A stretch of 64,000 nt of DNA from CAYXAA01 sp964462985 (GCA_964462985.1 CAYXAA010000009.1:82926-146925); one strand, 5' to 3'; shown: positions 8,134 through 17,161, numbered from the stretch's first letter. Numbers and translations are program-made. The notes: generated from the letters alone by a model not told the origin.

Positions 8134-8356
8134 CGATCGGCTCCTGCGTCATGAAGTAGCAGTCGGCCGACTTCTTAACCAAGATCAACGGCTCTGCCAA
8201 TGGACTGGACTTTCGGAGAGCGGAAAAGCTGGACTGCCTTGCTCAGGTCATCGCAAATCATGTGGAAACTGCTCGGCGCCCGCCGGAAGGCTGTTGAAAT
8301 TCTCGTGAGCGGTGCCCACGTCGGAGTATGCAGTCCGCTGGGGCCTTCGCTATTCG

Positions 8357-8385
8357 TTGAAAGCCTTGGACAACTTTCCTATAAC
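8357..8385 (+). promoter_or_regulatory. Sigma-70-like promoter for hflK operon, in 329-base intergenic region
   Basis: TTGAAA (8357-8362) and TATAAC (8380-8385) are separated by exactly 17 bases, about 78 bases before the hflK ATG. It is one of the better consensus matches in the window. The rest of the 8134-8462 gap shows no gene or RNA that I recognise. Confidence 0.6.
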
Positions 8386-8462
8386 CCGCACCAAGCCAGC
8401 GATGGAGCGGACGAGCAACCGGTGGCCGGCCGCGAGGCCGTCGCCTTGAAAGGGATGTCTTG

Positions 8463-9614
8463 ATGCCTTGGAGCAACCAGAATGGCGGCGGAGGCTGGAA
8501 GGGCGGCAGCGGCGGCCCTTGGGGAGGATCCGGCGGCGGCCCCTGGGGCGGTGGTCCCCAGCGTGGCGGCGGCAATCCGCCCGACCTGGAAGAGTTGCTC
8601 AAGCGCAGTCAGGACAAGCTGAAGACGGTGCTGCCCGGGGGCGGCGGGCTCGGCGGCAAGGGCATCATTCTTGCGGTGATCGCCGTCGTGGTGGTGTGGC
8701 TTGCCACCGGCTTCTACCGGGTCGAGCCGGATGAGGTCGGCGTGGAACTGGTGCTCGGTAAGGTGACCGACCAGACGCCTCCGGGCCTCAATTACAACTG
8801 GCCCTACCCGATCGGGACGGTGTACACGCCCGAGGTTCTGCGCATCCGCGAAATGACCGTCGGCATGGAGGAATTCGTCACCGGCTCGTCGGTCAGGTCG
8901 CGCGACGTCGCCGAGGAAAGCCTGATGCTGACGGGCGACGAGAACATCGTCGATGTCGACTTCAAGGTGCAGTGGCGCATCAAGAACACGCCGGAAGGCG
9001 TCAACGATTATCTGTTCATCATCCAGAATCCCGAAGGCACCGTGAAGGCGGTGGCGGAAAGCGCCATGCGCGAGGTGGTCGGTGAATCGCAGATCGATTC
9101 GATTCTGACGGAGAACCGTGCGCCCATTCAGGATGCCGTTCAGAACCTGATGCAGACGACGCTCGACACCTACCGCGCGGGCATCGAGATTACGCAGGTG
9201 CAGATGCAGAAGGTCGATCCGCCGCAACAGGTCATCGACGCCTTCCGCGACGTTCAGGCGGCGCGGGCCGATCAGGAGCGGATCCAGAATGAGGCCCAGG
9301 CCTATGCCAACCGGGTCGTCCCGGAAGCCCGAGGCGAGGCTGCCAAGGTGCTCGAAGCGGCAAGAGCCTATCGCGACCAGACGGTTGCCGAGGCTCATGG
9401 TGCCGCACAGCGCTTCCTCAACGTCTACGACGAATACCGCAAGGCGCCGGATGTCACCCGAGAGCGCCTGTACCTCGAGACCCTGGAGACCGTGTTCGGC
9501 GCCAACAGCAAGGTCATCATCGACGAGAACAACGGCAACGGCGTCGTTCCCTACCTGCCGCTTGACCAGTTGAACCGGCAGCAGAACACCGGGCGCACCG
9601 GAGGAAACCAGTAA
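8463..9614 (+). CDS. hflK: HflK, subunit of FtsH-modulating membrane protein complex
   Basis: HflK and HflC form a large SPFH/prohibitin-type cage that surrounds and modulates the FtsH protease in the inner membrane. The 383-residue protein has a Gly/Trp-rich cytoplasmic N-terminus (about residues 5-40), one transmembrane helix near residues 65-84 (GIILAVIAVVVVWLATGFY), the band-7/SPFH domain (VEPDEVGVELVLGKV onward) and a long helical region with ARADQERIQNEAQAYANRVVPEARGEA. ATG at 8463 is preferred over the in-frame TTG one codon earlier. The stop codon overlaps the hflC start (TAATG), so the pair is translationally coupled. Confidence 0.95.
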   Translation: MPWSNQNGGGGWKGGSGGPWGGSGGGPWGGGPQRGGGNPPDLEELLKRSQDKLKTVLPGGGGLGGKGIILAVIAVVVVWLATGFYRVEPDEVGVELVLGKVTDQTPPGLNYNWPYPIGTVYTPEVLRIREMTVGMEEFVTGSSVRSRDVAEESLMLTGDENIVDVDFKVQWRIKNTPEGVNDYLFIIQNPEGTVKAVAESAMREVVGESQIDSILTENRAPIQDAVQNLMQTTLDTYRAGIEITQVQMQKVDPPQQVIDAFRDVQAARADQERIQNEAQAYANRVVPEARGEAAKVLEAARAYRDQTVAEAHGAAQRFLNVYDEYRKAPDVTRERLYLETLETVFGANSKVIIDENNGNGVVPYLPLDQLNRQQNTGRTGGNQ

Positions 9615-10588
9615 TGCTCAAGAACGGATTCCTCGGCCTCTTCGGGATCGCGGCGCTGGTCGTCGCCTTTCTGATCTATCTCTCGGTCTTCATCGTCAAT
9701 CCGACCCAGCAGGCGCTGGTGCTGCAGTTCGGTGAGGTCACGTCCAGCGTCCGGGAACCGGGCGTGCAGTTCAAGATCCCGCTGATCCAGAACGTGGTCT
9801 TCCTCGATAAGCGCATCCTTGATCTCAACCTGCCGCCGCTTGAGGCGATTGCCGCCGACAAGAAGCGACTGGTGGTCGACGCCTTCTCGCGCTACCGGAT
9901 CTCGAATCCGGTGCTGTTCTACCAGACGGTCAACAATGTGCTTGAAGCCAATCAGCGGCTTGCGACCTTCCTGCAATCCAGTCTTCGGTCCGAATTGGCC
10001 AAGGCGACGTTCACCGACATTGTGCGGGACAACCGCGCGGGGCTGATGGAACGGATACGGACCGATGTCGGCAACCGCGCGACCGCGATCGGCATTGAGG
10101 TCGTCGACGTCAAGATTCGCCGGGCCGACCTGCCCCAGGCCAACTCGGAGGCGATTTACCGTCGGATGCAGACGGAGCGCCAGCGCGAGGCGACGGAAAT
10201 CCGCGCCCAGGGCGAGGAGCAGGCGCAGCGCATCCGCTCCCGCGCCGACCGCGACGCCGCCATCATCGTCGCCGAAGCAAGGCGCGACGCTGAAATCATC
10301 CGCGGTGAAGGTGATGCGGAACGCAACCGGATCTTCGCCGAAGCTTACAACCGCGATCCCGAGTTCTTCTCCTTCTATCGATCGATGCAGGCCTACCGGG
10401 ATGGGCTGCAGGGCCAAAGCACGTCGATGGTGCTGTCGCCGAATTCCGACTTCTTCCGGTTCTTCAAGGATCCGCAAGGTCGGCCGAGAAGCGGCGCGGG
10501 GGCCTCCGGATCGACGCCTCCGACCGGACCTCAGGTAACGCCTGAGGCATCGTCAATCGCGCCGGTGCCCGAGGGCTCGATCGAGTGA
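9614..10588 (+). CDS. hflC: HflC, partner subunit of HflK
   Basis: A 324-residue SPFH-domain protein with an N-terminal transmembrane helix (LFGIAALVVAFLIYLSVFIV) and the family segments FIVNPTQQALVLQFGE, GVQFKIPLIQNVVFLDKRIL and the helical ERQREATEIRAQGEEQAQRIRSRADRDA. It assembles with HflK around FtsH. Its C-terminal 50 residues are Ser/Gly/Pro-rich and variable. The start overlaps hflK by one base and the stop overlaps the next gene (GTGA at 10585-10588), which indicates tight operon organisation with the DUF2065 protein and probably the Do protease downstream. Confidence 0.95.
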   Translation: MLKNGFLGLFGIAALVVAFLIYLSVFIVNPTQQALVLQFGEVTSSVREPGVQFKIPLIQNVVFLDKRILDLNLPPLEAIAADKKRLVVDAFSRYRISNPVLFYQTVNNVLEANQRLATFLQSSLRSELAKATFTDIVRDNRAGLMERIRTDVGNRATAIGIEVVDVKIRRADLPQANSEAIYRRMQTERQREATEIRAQGEEQAQRIRSRADRDAAIIVAEARRDAEIIRGEGDAERNRIFAEAYNRDPEFFSFYRSMQAYRDGLQGQSTSMVLSPNSDFFRFFKDPQGRPRSGAGASGSTPPTGPQVTPEASSIAPVPEGSIE

Positions 10589-10770
10589 AGACGCTTGCAG
10601 TGGCGCTCGGACTCGTCCTGGCATTGGAGGGGGCTCTCTATGCCCTGGCCCCCGGTGCCATGAAGGCGATGATGCGCAAAGTGCAGGACATGCCTGATCA
10701 AACTCTGCGCATGAGCGGACTTTTCGCCGTCATCCTCGGTGTATTTGTCGTCTGGTTGATCCGGGGATGA
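10585..10770 (+). CDS. DUF2065 small membrane protein
   Basis: A 61-residue protein with two hydrophobic helices, LAVALGLVLALEGALYALAPG and LFAVILGVFVVWLIRG, separated by a basic segment MKAMMRKVQDMPDQTLRMSG. This is the DUF2065 arrangement, almost always found immediately after hflC in proteobacteria. Translation starts at a GTG that overlaps the hflC stop codon. A role in the HflKC/FtsH complex is plausible from genomic context only. Confidence 0.85.
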   Translation: MKTLAVALGLVLALEGALYALAPGAMKAMMRKVQDMPDQTLRMSGLFAVILGVFVVWLIRG

Positions 10771-11013
10771 CACGCTAAAACCGTGCGAAGGAGCTGAAAT
10801 CGGATGCTGCCGCTGCACTGCGCCAGAACGACCTGCCGTCCTGCGCAACCCGCAGATGATGCTCTGACACGGCAGGACGATCAACTTGATGCCGGATCAG
10901 CGCCGATTCGGCGTGCGCTGGGCGAACAAGACGGTCCGACATTCAACGCGGCCGCGACCGGCGATACAGGGCGACGTGGATTTGGACGAAGTGGATTTGG
11001 AGGAGTAAGGCCG

Positions 11014-12495
11014 ATGGCCATCAGGACAGCTGCGAATCGCTTCGTGGATCGTGCGGCGAGCCTTGCCGGTGCAGCGCTCATCGGAGCCAGCCTTGTTCTG
11101 GCGCCTGTTGATGCGCGCGCCCAGAACGGGCCGCCGTCGGTTCCCGATCTGGCGGAATCGTTGCTCGACGCGGTGGTCAACATTTCCACCGCCCAGACGG
11201 TGAGGGCACAGCGTTCGGTGCCACTGCCCGAGGTGCCGGAAGGCTCACCGTTCCAGGAGTTTTTCGACGAGTTCTTCAACCGGCAGAATCCCGACAGCAG
11301 CCAGCCACGGCGGGTGCAGTCGCTCGGGTCGGGCTTCGTCATCGACGGGGTGGAAGGCATCGTCGTCACCAACAATCATGTGATCGAGGGCGCGGACGAG
11401 ATTACCGTCAATTTCAACGACGGCACCAAGCTCCCGGCGGAACTGCTCGGCTCGGACAGCAAGACTGATCTTGCGGTCCTCAAGGTGGAGCCGACCAAGC
11501 CGCTCAAGGACGTCAAGTTCGGCGACTCGGATGCCATGCGCGTCGGTGAATGGGTGATGGCGATCGGCAACCCGTTCGGCCTCGGCGGCACGGTGACGAC
11601 CGGCATTGTCTCGGCCACCAACCGCGACATCAATTCCGGGCCATACGACAACTATCTGCAGACCGATGCCTCGATCAACCGCGGCAACTCCGGCGGCCCG
11701 CTGTTCAACGAGCGCGGTGAGGTGATCGGGATCAATACTGCAATCATCTCACCGACCGGCGGGTCGATCGGCATTGGTTTTGCCATTCCCTCCGCCACCG
11801 CGATGCCGGTGATCGATCAGCTGCGCAAATATGGCGAGACCCGTCGCGGCTGGCTCGGTGTCCGCATCCAGGAGGTCACCGACGAAATCGCCGAGAGCCT
11901 GGGGATGGCACAGGCCAAGGGTGCCCTGGTCGCTGGGGTGACCGAGGGCGGACCTGCGGAAACCGCCAAGATCGAGCCCGGGGACGTCATCATCAGGTTC
12001 GACGGCCGCGACGTGCCGGCGATGCGCGACCTGCCACGGATGGTGGCGGACACGGAGATCGGCAAGGAGGTTGAGGTTATCGTCCTGCGCAAGGGTGAAG
12101 AGGTGACGCTGTCCGTCAAACTGGGTCGCCTCGAGGACGCCGAGGCCGCCGAGAGCGGGCGTTCGACCGAGGAGACGCCGCCGGTTGCGACCTCGCAGAG
12201 CGTGCTCGGCATGACGCTTTCCAACCTTACGGACGCGCTGCGCCAGCAGCACAAGATCGGCGACCAGGTCAAGGGCGTGGTCGTGGCCTCGGTGGAAGAG
12301 GGCTCGGCGGCCGCCGAAAAGCGCGTGGTCGCCGGGGATGTTATTGTCGAGGTTGCCCAGGAGCCGGTATCGACTCCGGAGGACGTGACCAAGCAGATCG
12401 AGGCGCTAAAGAAGCAGGGCCGCAAATCCGCCCTGCTACTCCTCTCCAACGGCCAGGGCGAGCTTCGATTCGTGCCCGTGCGCATCGAGGACTGA
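11014..12495 (+). CDS. degP: Do-family periplasmic serine protease (DegP/DegQ-like)
   Basis: A periplasmic protease and chaperone for misfolded envelope proteins. The 493-residue protein begins with a signal peptide (ending near ARAQ) and has a trypsin-like domain with the triad His122 (NNHVIEG), Asp152 (KTDLAVL) and Ser226 (GNSGGP), followed by two PDZ domains (about residues 275-375 and 390-490; GWLGVRIQEVTDEIAESLGM and VEEGSAAAEKRVVAGDVIVE). The ATG at 11014 has the strong Shine-Dalgarno GGAGGAG; upstream in-frame sequence is not coding-like. It probably shares a transcript with hflKC-DUF2065. degP is used here in the broad sense, since DegP and DegQ are not separable by eye. Confidence 0.93.
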   Translation: MAIRTAANRFVDRAASLAGAALIGASLVLAPVDARAQNGPPSVPDLAESLLDAVVNISTAQTVRAQRSVPLPEVPEGSPFQEFFDEFFNRQNPDSSQPRRVQSLGSGFVIDGVEGIVVTNNHVIEGADEITVNFNDGTKLPAELLGSDSKTDLAVLKVEPTKPLKDVKFGDSDAMRVGEWVMAIGNPFGLGGTVTTGIVSATNRDINSGPYDNYLQTDASINRGNSGGPLFNERGEVIGINTAIISPTGGSIGIGFAIPSATAMPVIDQLRKYGETRRGWLGVRIQEVTDEIAESLGMAQAKGALVAGVTEGGPAETAKIEPGDVIIRFDGRDVPAMRDLPRMVADTEIGKEVEVIVLRKGEEVTLSVKLGRLEDAEAAESGRSTEETPPVATSQSVLGMTLSNLTDALRQQHKIGDQVKGVVVASVEEGSAAAEKRVVAGDVIVEVAQEPVSTPEDVTKQIEALKKQGRKSALLLLSNGQGELRFVPVRIED

Positions 12496-12521
12496 ACGGC
12501 GACCGCAAGGCACGAGACGAC

Positions 12522-12549
12522 GGCCGCTCCGGGCAGAGCCGGGGCGGCC
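12522..12549. terminator. Terminator between convergent degP and serB
   Basis: GGCCGC (12522-12527) pairs with GCGGCC (12544-12549), extended inward by TCCGG with CCGGG. Plus-strand sequence after the stem reaches TTTT about eight bases later. It occupies the 96-base gap between converging genes. Confidence 0.55.
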
Positions 12550-12591
12550 GGTTCGCTTTTCGGCGTCCTTGACGTGGATCCTCGCGCCGCC

Positions 12592-13488
12592 TCAGCCGTC
12601 GACGAACTCGGACGCGCGATAACCCTGGATGTAGAGCAGGGCAGTGAGGTCGCCGTGGTCAATCCGGGCGTCGGCCTGTGCCGCCACGACCGGCTTGGCG
12701 CGATAGGCGACGCCAAGGCCGGCGAGATCGATCATCGCAAGATCGTTGGCGCCGTCACCGACAGCCATCGTCTCGGCGGCGGACAGGCCGCGCTCGGCCA
12801 TCAGGGCAGAAAGGCGATCGCGCTTGGCTTCACGGCCGAGGATTGGCTCGGCGACCCGGCCGACGAGCTTGCCGCTCTCGACCACGAGCTCGTTCGCGCG
12901 GTGTTCGTGAAAGCCGATCTCGGCGGCGATCGGGCAGGTGAAGGCCGTGAAGCCACCCGAGACCAGCGCGCAATAGGCACCGGCGGCCCTCATGGTCCGC
13001 ACCAGGGTGCGAGCGCCCGGAGTGAGCCGAACGCGCTCGGCGAGAACCGTGTCGATTACGCTGACGTCGAGGCCGGCGAGAAGGGCGACGCGTTCACGCA
13101 AAGCCGGCTCGAAGGCGATTTCGCCGCGCATGGCCCGCTCGGTGATCGCCGCGATGCGCTCCTTCAGCCCAAGCATTGCGGCAAGCTCGTCGATGCATTC
13201 CTGCAGGATCATGGTGGAATCCATGTCGGCGATTAGCAGGCGCTTGCGCCGGCCCTCGGCCTTTTGCACAACGACATCGATCGGCCGGCCACCGATCGCC
13301 GCCCGTGCCGCCTGCTCCATCGCGGCGGCCTCGGCGATGTCGGCAGCAAGCGGCAGGTCGGCAGCGATGCCCGGTGCAAGCACAGCGGGCGCGCCGGCCA
13401 GCGGAAGGGTGGCGCTCAGCGCGGCAAGCGCGGCATCATCGACGGCCGGCGCTGCCGGGTCGGAAAGGACGGTTGCGATTAGGGCCAT
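12592..13488 (-). CDS. serB: Phosphoserine phosphatase
   Basis: SerB hydrolyses phosphoserine in the last step of serine synthesis. The 298-residue protein has an N-terminal regulatory-like region (about 1-85) and a HAD phosphatase domain: motif I LLIADMDSTMI with the nucleophilic Asp, motif II VSGGFTAF, and motif III with the Mg-binding GDGANDLAMI. The ATG at 13488-13486 lies in CCATGG and overlaps the ATG of the divergent miaA gene. There is no strong Shine-Dalgarno sequence. The C-terminus ends with YRASEFVDG, as in other alphaproteobacterial SerB. Confidence 0.94.
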   Translation of the reverse strand: MALIATVLSDPAAPAVDDAALAALSATLPLAGAPAVLAPGIAADLPLAADIAEAAAMEQAARAAIGGRPIDVVVQKAEGRRKRLLIADMDSTMILQECIDELAAMLGLKERIAAITERAMRGEIAFEPALRERVALLAGLDVSVIDTVLAERVRLTPGARTLVRTMRAAGAYCALVSGGFTAFTCPIAAEIGFHEHRANELVVESGKLVGRVAEPILGREAKRDRLSALMAERGLSAAETMAVGDGANDLAMIDLAGLGVAYRAKPVVAAQADARIDHGDLTALLYIQGYRASEFVDG

Positions 13489-14449
13489 GGGAGAGCTTCG
13501 GTCACCGGGAAAAGGGCGCGGGGGCGCGGCGTTGTCGGCGATCCTGATAGCCGGGCCAACGGCGAGCGGCAAGTCCGCGCTGGCGCTTGCCCTGGCCGAG
13601 CGGGTGAACGGCACGGTCGTAAACGCCGATTCCATGCAGGTCTACCGCGATCTTGCGGTGTTGAGCGCACGGCCGGCGGCGGCAGAGACAGCGAGGGTGC
13701 CGCATCGTCTCTACGGCCACGTCGATGCCGCAGAGCCCTACTCCGTAGCGCGGTGGCTCGACGAAGTCGCCGAGGTCCTGGCGGAGTGCCGCCTCGCGGG
13801 ACGGCGGCCGATTGTCGTCGGGGGCACAGGGCTCTTCTTCAAGGCGCTGACCGAGGGGCTGTCGCCGGTGCCGGAGATCGACGCCAAAATCCGCGAGCAC
13901 TGGCGCGCTGCAGCCGGCGCTGAAGGACCGCAGGCACTCCATCGCATTCTGGCCGAGCGCGATCCGATCATGGCTGCCCGTTTGCGCCCGTCCGATCCGC
14001 AGCGTATCGTCCGAGCACTTGAGGTGCTTGACACGACCGGCCGCTCGCTCTTCGAGTGGCAGACAATGCGTCCGCCACCGCTGGTTCCCTTGGCCGAGGC
14101 GGTCCCGGTGGTGCTCGCGCCGCCACGGGCGTGGCTCCACGCCCGTATCGCGAAACGGTTCGACGCCATGGTGCGAGCCGGTGCCGCCGAGGAGGCGGCC
14201 GCGATCCTGTCGCGGGGGCTCGACCCCGCCCTGCCGGTGATGAAGGCGATCGGGGTTAGGCCGCTCGCAGCCGCCGTCCGCGGCGACTTCTCATTGGACG
14301 CGGCGATCGAAATCGCCAAGACCGAGACGCGGCGCTATGCAAAGCGCCAGGAGACGTTTTTTCGCGGCCAGTTTCCCGACTGGCCGCGGATCGATCCGTC
14401 GAGCGCGGGGACCGAACGCCACGCCGCTGAAATCCTCGGATGTTCCTGA
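13487..14449 (+). CDS. miaA: tRNA dimethylallyltransferase
   Basis: MiaA transfers a dimethylallyl group to A37 of tRNAs reading codons that start with U. The 320-residue protein shows the P-loop AGPTASGKSALALALA, the NADSMQVYRDL segment, VVGGTGLFFKALTEGLS and the C-terminal RRYAKRQETFFRGQF. The ATG at 13487 shares two bases with the serB ATG on the opposite strand (CCATGG). Starting there leaves about 17 residues before the P-loop strand, normal for MiaA; a TTG 15 codons later is possible. Divergent serB-miaA order is common in Hyphomicrobiales. Confidence 0.94.
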   Translation: MGELRSPGKGRGGAALSAILIAGPTASGKSALALALAERVNGTVVNADSMQVYRDLAVLSARPAAAETARVPHRLYGHVDAAEPYSVARWLDEVAEVLAECRLAGRRPIVVGGTGLFFKALTEGLSPVPEIDAKIREHWRAAAGAEGPQALHRILAERDPIMAARLRPSDPQRIVRALEVLDTTGRSLFEWQTMRPPPLVPLAEAVPVVLAPPRAWLHARIAKRFDAMVRAGAAEEAAAILSRGLDPALPVMKAIGVRPLAAAVRGDFSLDAAIEIAKTETRRYAKRQETFFRGQFPDWPRIDPSSAGTERHAAEILGCS

Positions 14450-14857
14450 ACCAGCTTTTCAATTGTATGCACGTCAGGTTGCAGCGCAGCAGCGATTGTT
14501 GCGAGAATTTCAAGTGGCGGCCCTCTTTCGCGCACAATTCGCCGCTACTGATCTCCCTGGCGACGGGGTGGAAGCCAGCGCCACTGACAATGGAACCAAG
14601 TATCTGACAGAAGTATTATATTCTGTCTCTGTTACGCCTCCACTCCGTTCAGGTCCATCAGGTGTTGTCGTGCTGGCGCAGGCACAATTATAGCGGCTTC
14701 ATAAGGCCGAGAGACTACAACCACAAGGTGGTTCCCGGTTTGGGGCGTGGACGATGGAACCGTTGCATGCGCCGTCGGCGATCCTATCTGATTACCGCCA
14801 TTCGGGCGCTGGTCCGGATGGAATCCCTTGTCAGATTGAAGCGAAGGGGAGGCCATC
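14450..14857. other. Non-coding 408-base region, no gene recognised
   Basis: No convincing open frame, tRNA or known RNA was found between miaA and the acetyltransferase gene. The region is locally less GC-rich than its surroundings. The only structured element is an inverted repeat at 14606-14627, listed separately. Confidence 0.5.
14606..14627. repeat. Perfect inverted repeat in intergenic region
   Basis: GACAGAA (14606-14612) and TTCTGTC (14621-14627) are perfect inverted copies separated by eight A/T-rich bases. It could be a protein-binding site or a hairpin. No neighbouring regulator suggests a ligand. Confidence 0.5.
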
Positions 14858-15409
14858 GTGAACTCCGACGTGATACTGCAGACGGAGCGACTGACTGTTC
14901 ATCCGTTCGAGTTGACGGATGGTCCGCTGCTCAGGGAACTGCATGCGGATCCGCTGGTTGACCGCCATCTCGTCCCCGGGGACCGGATCGGCCCCGACGA
15001 GGACGTGGCCGCCCGCCTCGCGGCTTACGTCGAAGATCAGGATCATCACGGCTTCAGCCAGTGGAAGCTGCTCGACAAGAATGGCGCCTTCGTGGGGCGC
15101 GCCGGCTTCACCATCTTCGAGCGGACATCGGAGATCTCGCTGAGCATCTGCCTCAAGCGGTCGTTCCGGGGACTGGGTTTTGCCGCAGAGCTCGTGCCGA
15201 ACCTGACCGACTGGTTCTTCGACAATACCTACTACACGCACCTGATTTCCTTTGTTGCGGCCGGAGACGCGACGCTGCGCAGGACCATGGAGCAGAAGGG
15301 CTACCTTCTGCGCGAACGCCTCGTGATCGACGGCTCCGCGTTCGACTGCCTCCAGGTGCTAACGCCGGCGATCGCATCCCGTTTCCCCGTGATGGCTGAA
15401 GCCAGCTGA
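14858..15409 (+). CDS. GNAT-family N-acetyltransferase (RimJ/RimL type)
   Basis: A 183-residue GNAT protein. The N-terminal LQTERLTVHPFELTDGPLLREL is the standard opening of the RimJ/RimL-like subgroup, and the acetyl-CoA region is seen in the beta-strand/helix segment EISLSICLKRSFRGLGFAAELVPNL, which keeps the R-G-x-G-x-A spacing. Substrate is unknown. The start is GTG at 14858 with AGGGGAGG about six bases upstream. It is followed by the LprI-like gene about 65 bases later; a shared transcript is possible but not clear. Confidence 0.85.
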   Translation: MNSDVILQTERLTVHPFELTDGPLLRELHADPLVDRHLVPGDRIGPDEDVAARLAAYVEDQDHHGFSQWKLLDKNGAFVGRAGFTIFERTSEISLSICLKRSFRGLGFAAELVPNLTDWFFDNTYYTHLISFVAAGDATLRRTMEQKGYLLRERLVIDGSAFDCLQVLTPAIASRFPVMAEAS

Positions 15410-15476
15410 GTTCCAAACTGCCTGTCCGGGCCGCTGTCAGGTCTGGCTGCGGCCCGGCCATCATTCGGAAGATTTG

Positions 15477-15872
15477 ATGAAGCGGTTGCTGCTTGTCATG
15501 TTGCTGACGGTCGGGACGGCCTTCGGTGCCGGAGCGCAGGACAACGATTGCGAGAACGCGTCCGATCAGGCGACGTTGAACCGGTGCGCCGAGCGGTCGT
15601 ACCGGGCATCTGATGCGCGGCTCAACGAGACCTATCGCGCGCTGGAGCAACGCGTGAGCCCGGCAGGCCTGTCAAAGCTGAAGGCAGCGCAGCGGGCCTG
15701 GCTTGCCTATCGGGATGCGCAATGCGCCTTCAATGCGGCCGGCTCCGAGGGCGGCAGCGTCCATCCCATGGTGCTGTCGATGTGCCTCGACACCCTGACG
15801 AAGGCGCAGACGGAGCAGCTGGATAATCAGTTGCGCTGCCAGGAGGGCGACGCGTCCTGCGGTGGCCAATAG
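15477..15872 (+). CDS. LprI/DUF1311-family secreted protein
   Basis: A 131-residue protein with a signal peptide (MKRLLLVMLLTVGTAFGAGAQ). The mature part matches the PF07007 (DUF1311, lysozyme inhibitor LprI-like) pattern: a Cys near the start (DNDCENASDQATLNRCAERSY), a conserved helical block (LNETYRALEQRV, LKAAQRAWLAYRDAQC) and a late Cys (LSMCLDTLTKAQTEQLDNQL). Some family members inhibit lysozyme, but most are uncharacterised, so periplasmic localisation is the safer statement. The ATG at 15477 with CGGAAG just upstream is preferred over the TTG one codon earlier. Confidence 0.82.
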   Translation: MKRLLLVMLLTVGTAFGAGAQDNDCENASDQATLNRCAERSYRASDARLNETYRALEQRVSPAGLSKLKAAQRAWLAYRDAQCAFNAAGSEGGSVHPMVLSMCLDTLTKAQTEQLDNQLRCQEGDASCGGQ

Positions 15873-16036
15873 CGTCTTCACAAGGCCGCGGGCATCGGCA
15901 ACGATCCGTCCGGACAGCAGGCGGATCACCGACTGCTGAGTATCTCTTGCCGTCCCATTCAGCTGCGTGTCCGGAGGCGCATATCCTTGCTGAAAAAGAA
16001 CGCTCGTCTGTCGCTCTCGATCGGGGCAGGGGCATC

Positions 16037-17161
16037 GTGACACTGAAGATCCGGCCGGCTGCCGCCGGCGATCACGAGGACATCGCCGCGCTGCTGCGGA
16101 CTCCGGGGTCCGCGCGTACGGACTTCGGGAAATGCGAAGACGCGGTTGCGGACGTGCTTTCGATCGTGCGCGAGCGGGCGGCTGCGAGCGGGGTCTTGCT
16201 CGTGACCAAGGGAGACCGGCCGCTGGGGGTGGCGGTGTTTGAGCCCGCCGCTCCCCAGCTCGAGATCCGTTGTCTTGCCGTGACGCCGGATGCGGATATC
16301 CGATTGATCGCGGCGTTGCTCAATGACCGGCTGGTGGAATCGGCCCGGGTTGCCGGGCTGGAGCATGTGCGGCTCAAAGCAGTTCCGTCTGCGGTGCCTC
16401 TGTTCGGGAGTCTCGGCTTTCGGGCCACTGGAGATGGCGACGGCGCAACGATGCGGCTCTGCACAGGGATCGACGTCACGCCGGTCGAGCGGCTCGACCT
16501 CACACTGGCGCCCGATCACTGGCCATTCGAGATGGCGAATGCGCCAGCGATCGAGGACCATTGGCGGCTGCTTAGCGCGGCGAACCCGCATCTATGGAAC
16601 GGGCGCGTGCTCAAGCTGATCGATTGGAGGCATGAGGGCGCTGCCATCAGGGGGCGCCTGGTCGAGAGTTCCTATGCGGCGTTCCTGGCCTGGCGCGACT
16701 GGGGTTACCCCGACCCGACCGCAAAGAACCTGTTCGGCTCCGCCGTGATCCGCTCGTGCGACGACGCTCTGATCTATGGCCGGATGGCCAACCACACCTC
16801 GACGGCGGGGCTGATCTATCCGCCGGGCGGCAGCCTTGACCCTGACGATATCGACGCCGACGGCCGCGTCGATGTGCTCGGCTCGATTGCGCGCGAGCTG
16901 CAGGAGGAAACCGGCCTGCCGCGTGCGGAGTTCGAGGCCGCCGGAGTGTTTGCGATTGCCGACGGGCCTCGGATCTCGATCGCCGAGGTGCTGGACAGCA
17001 GCCTGACGGCTGATCAGCTGTCGGCGCGGATCGCAGCGCACAATGCGGGTCTGGAGCGTCCGGAACTTGCAGAGGCGGTGGTGATAAGGGCCAAGGCGGA
17101 TCTCGCCGGCCTGCCGATGCCGCCCTATGCCGCGGCCATCGCCAGGCATCTCCTTGGCTGA
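16037..17161 (+). CDS. GNAT-Nudix fusion protein
   Basis: A 374-residue two-domain protein. Residues 1 to about 140 form a GNAT-like acetyltransferase domain (LKIRPAAAGDHEDIAALL at the start, and PLFGSLGFRATGDG at its end). The C-terminal half carries a Nudix hydrolase domain: PPGGSLDP followed by SIARELQEETGL, the helix with the catalytic Glu residues. Between the Gly pair and REL the spacing is about seven residues longer than the classical Nudix box. The GTG at 16037 fits the GNAT start and has CAGGGG upstream. The substrate is unknown; coupling of acyl transfer and nucleotide hydrolysis is only a hypothesis. PhzF follows 95 bases later. Confidence 0.75.
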   Translation: MTLKIRPAAAGDHEDIAALLRTPGSARTDFGKCEDAVADVLSIVRERAAASGVLLVTKGDRPLGVAVFEPAAPQLEIRCLAVTPDADIRLIAALLNDRLVESARVAGLEHVRLKAVPSAVPLFGSLGFRATGDGDGATMRLCTGIDVTPVERLDLTLAPDHWPFEMANAPAIEDHWRLLSAANPHLWNGRVLKLIDWRHEGAAIRGRLVESSYAAFLAWRDWGYPDPTAKNLFGSAVIRSCDDALIYGRMANHTSTAGLIYPPGGSLDPDDIDADGRVDVLGSIARELQEETGLPRAEFEAAGVFAIADGPRISIAEVLDSSLTADQLSARIAAHNAGLERPELAEAVVIRAKADLAGLPMPPYAAAIARHLLG

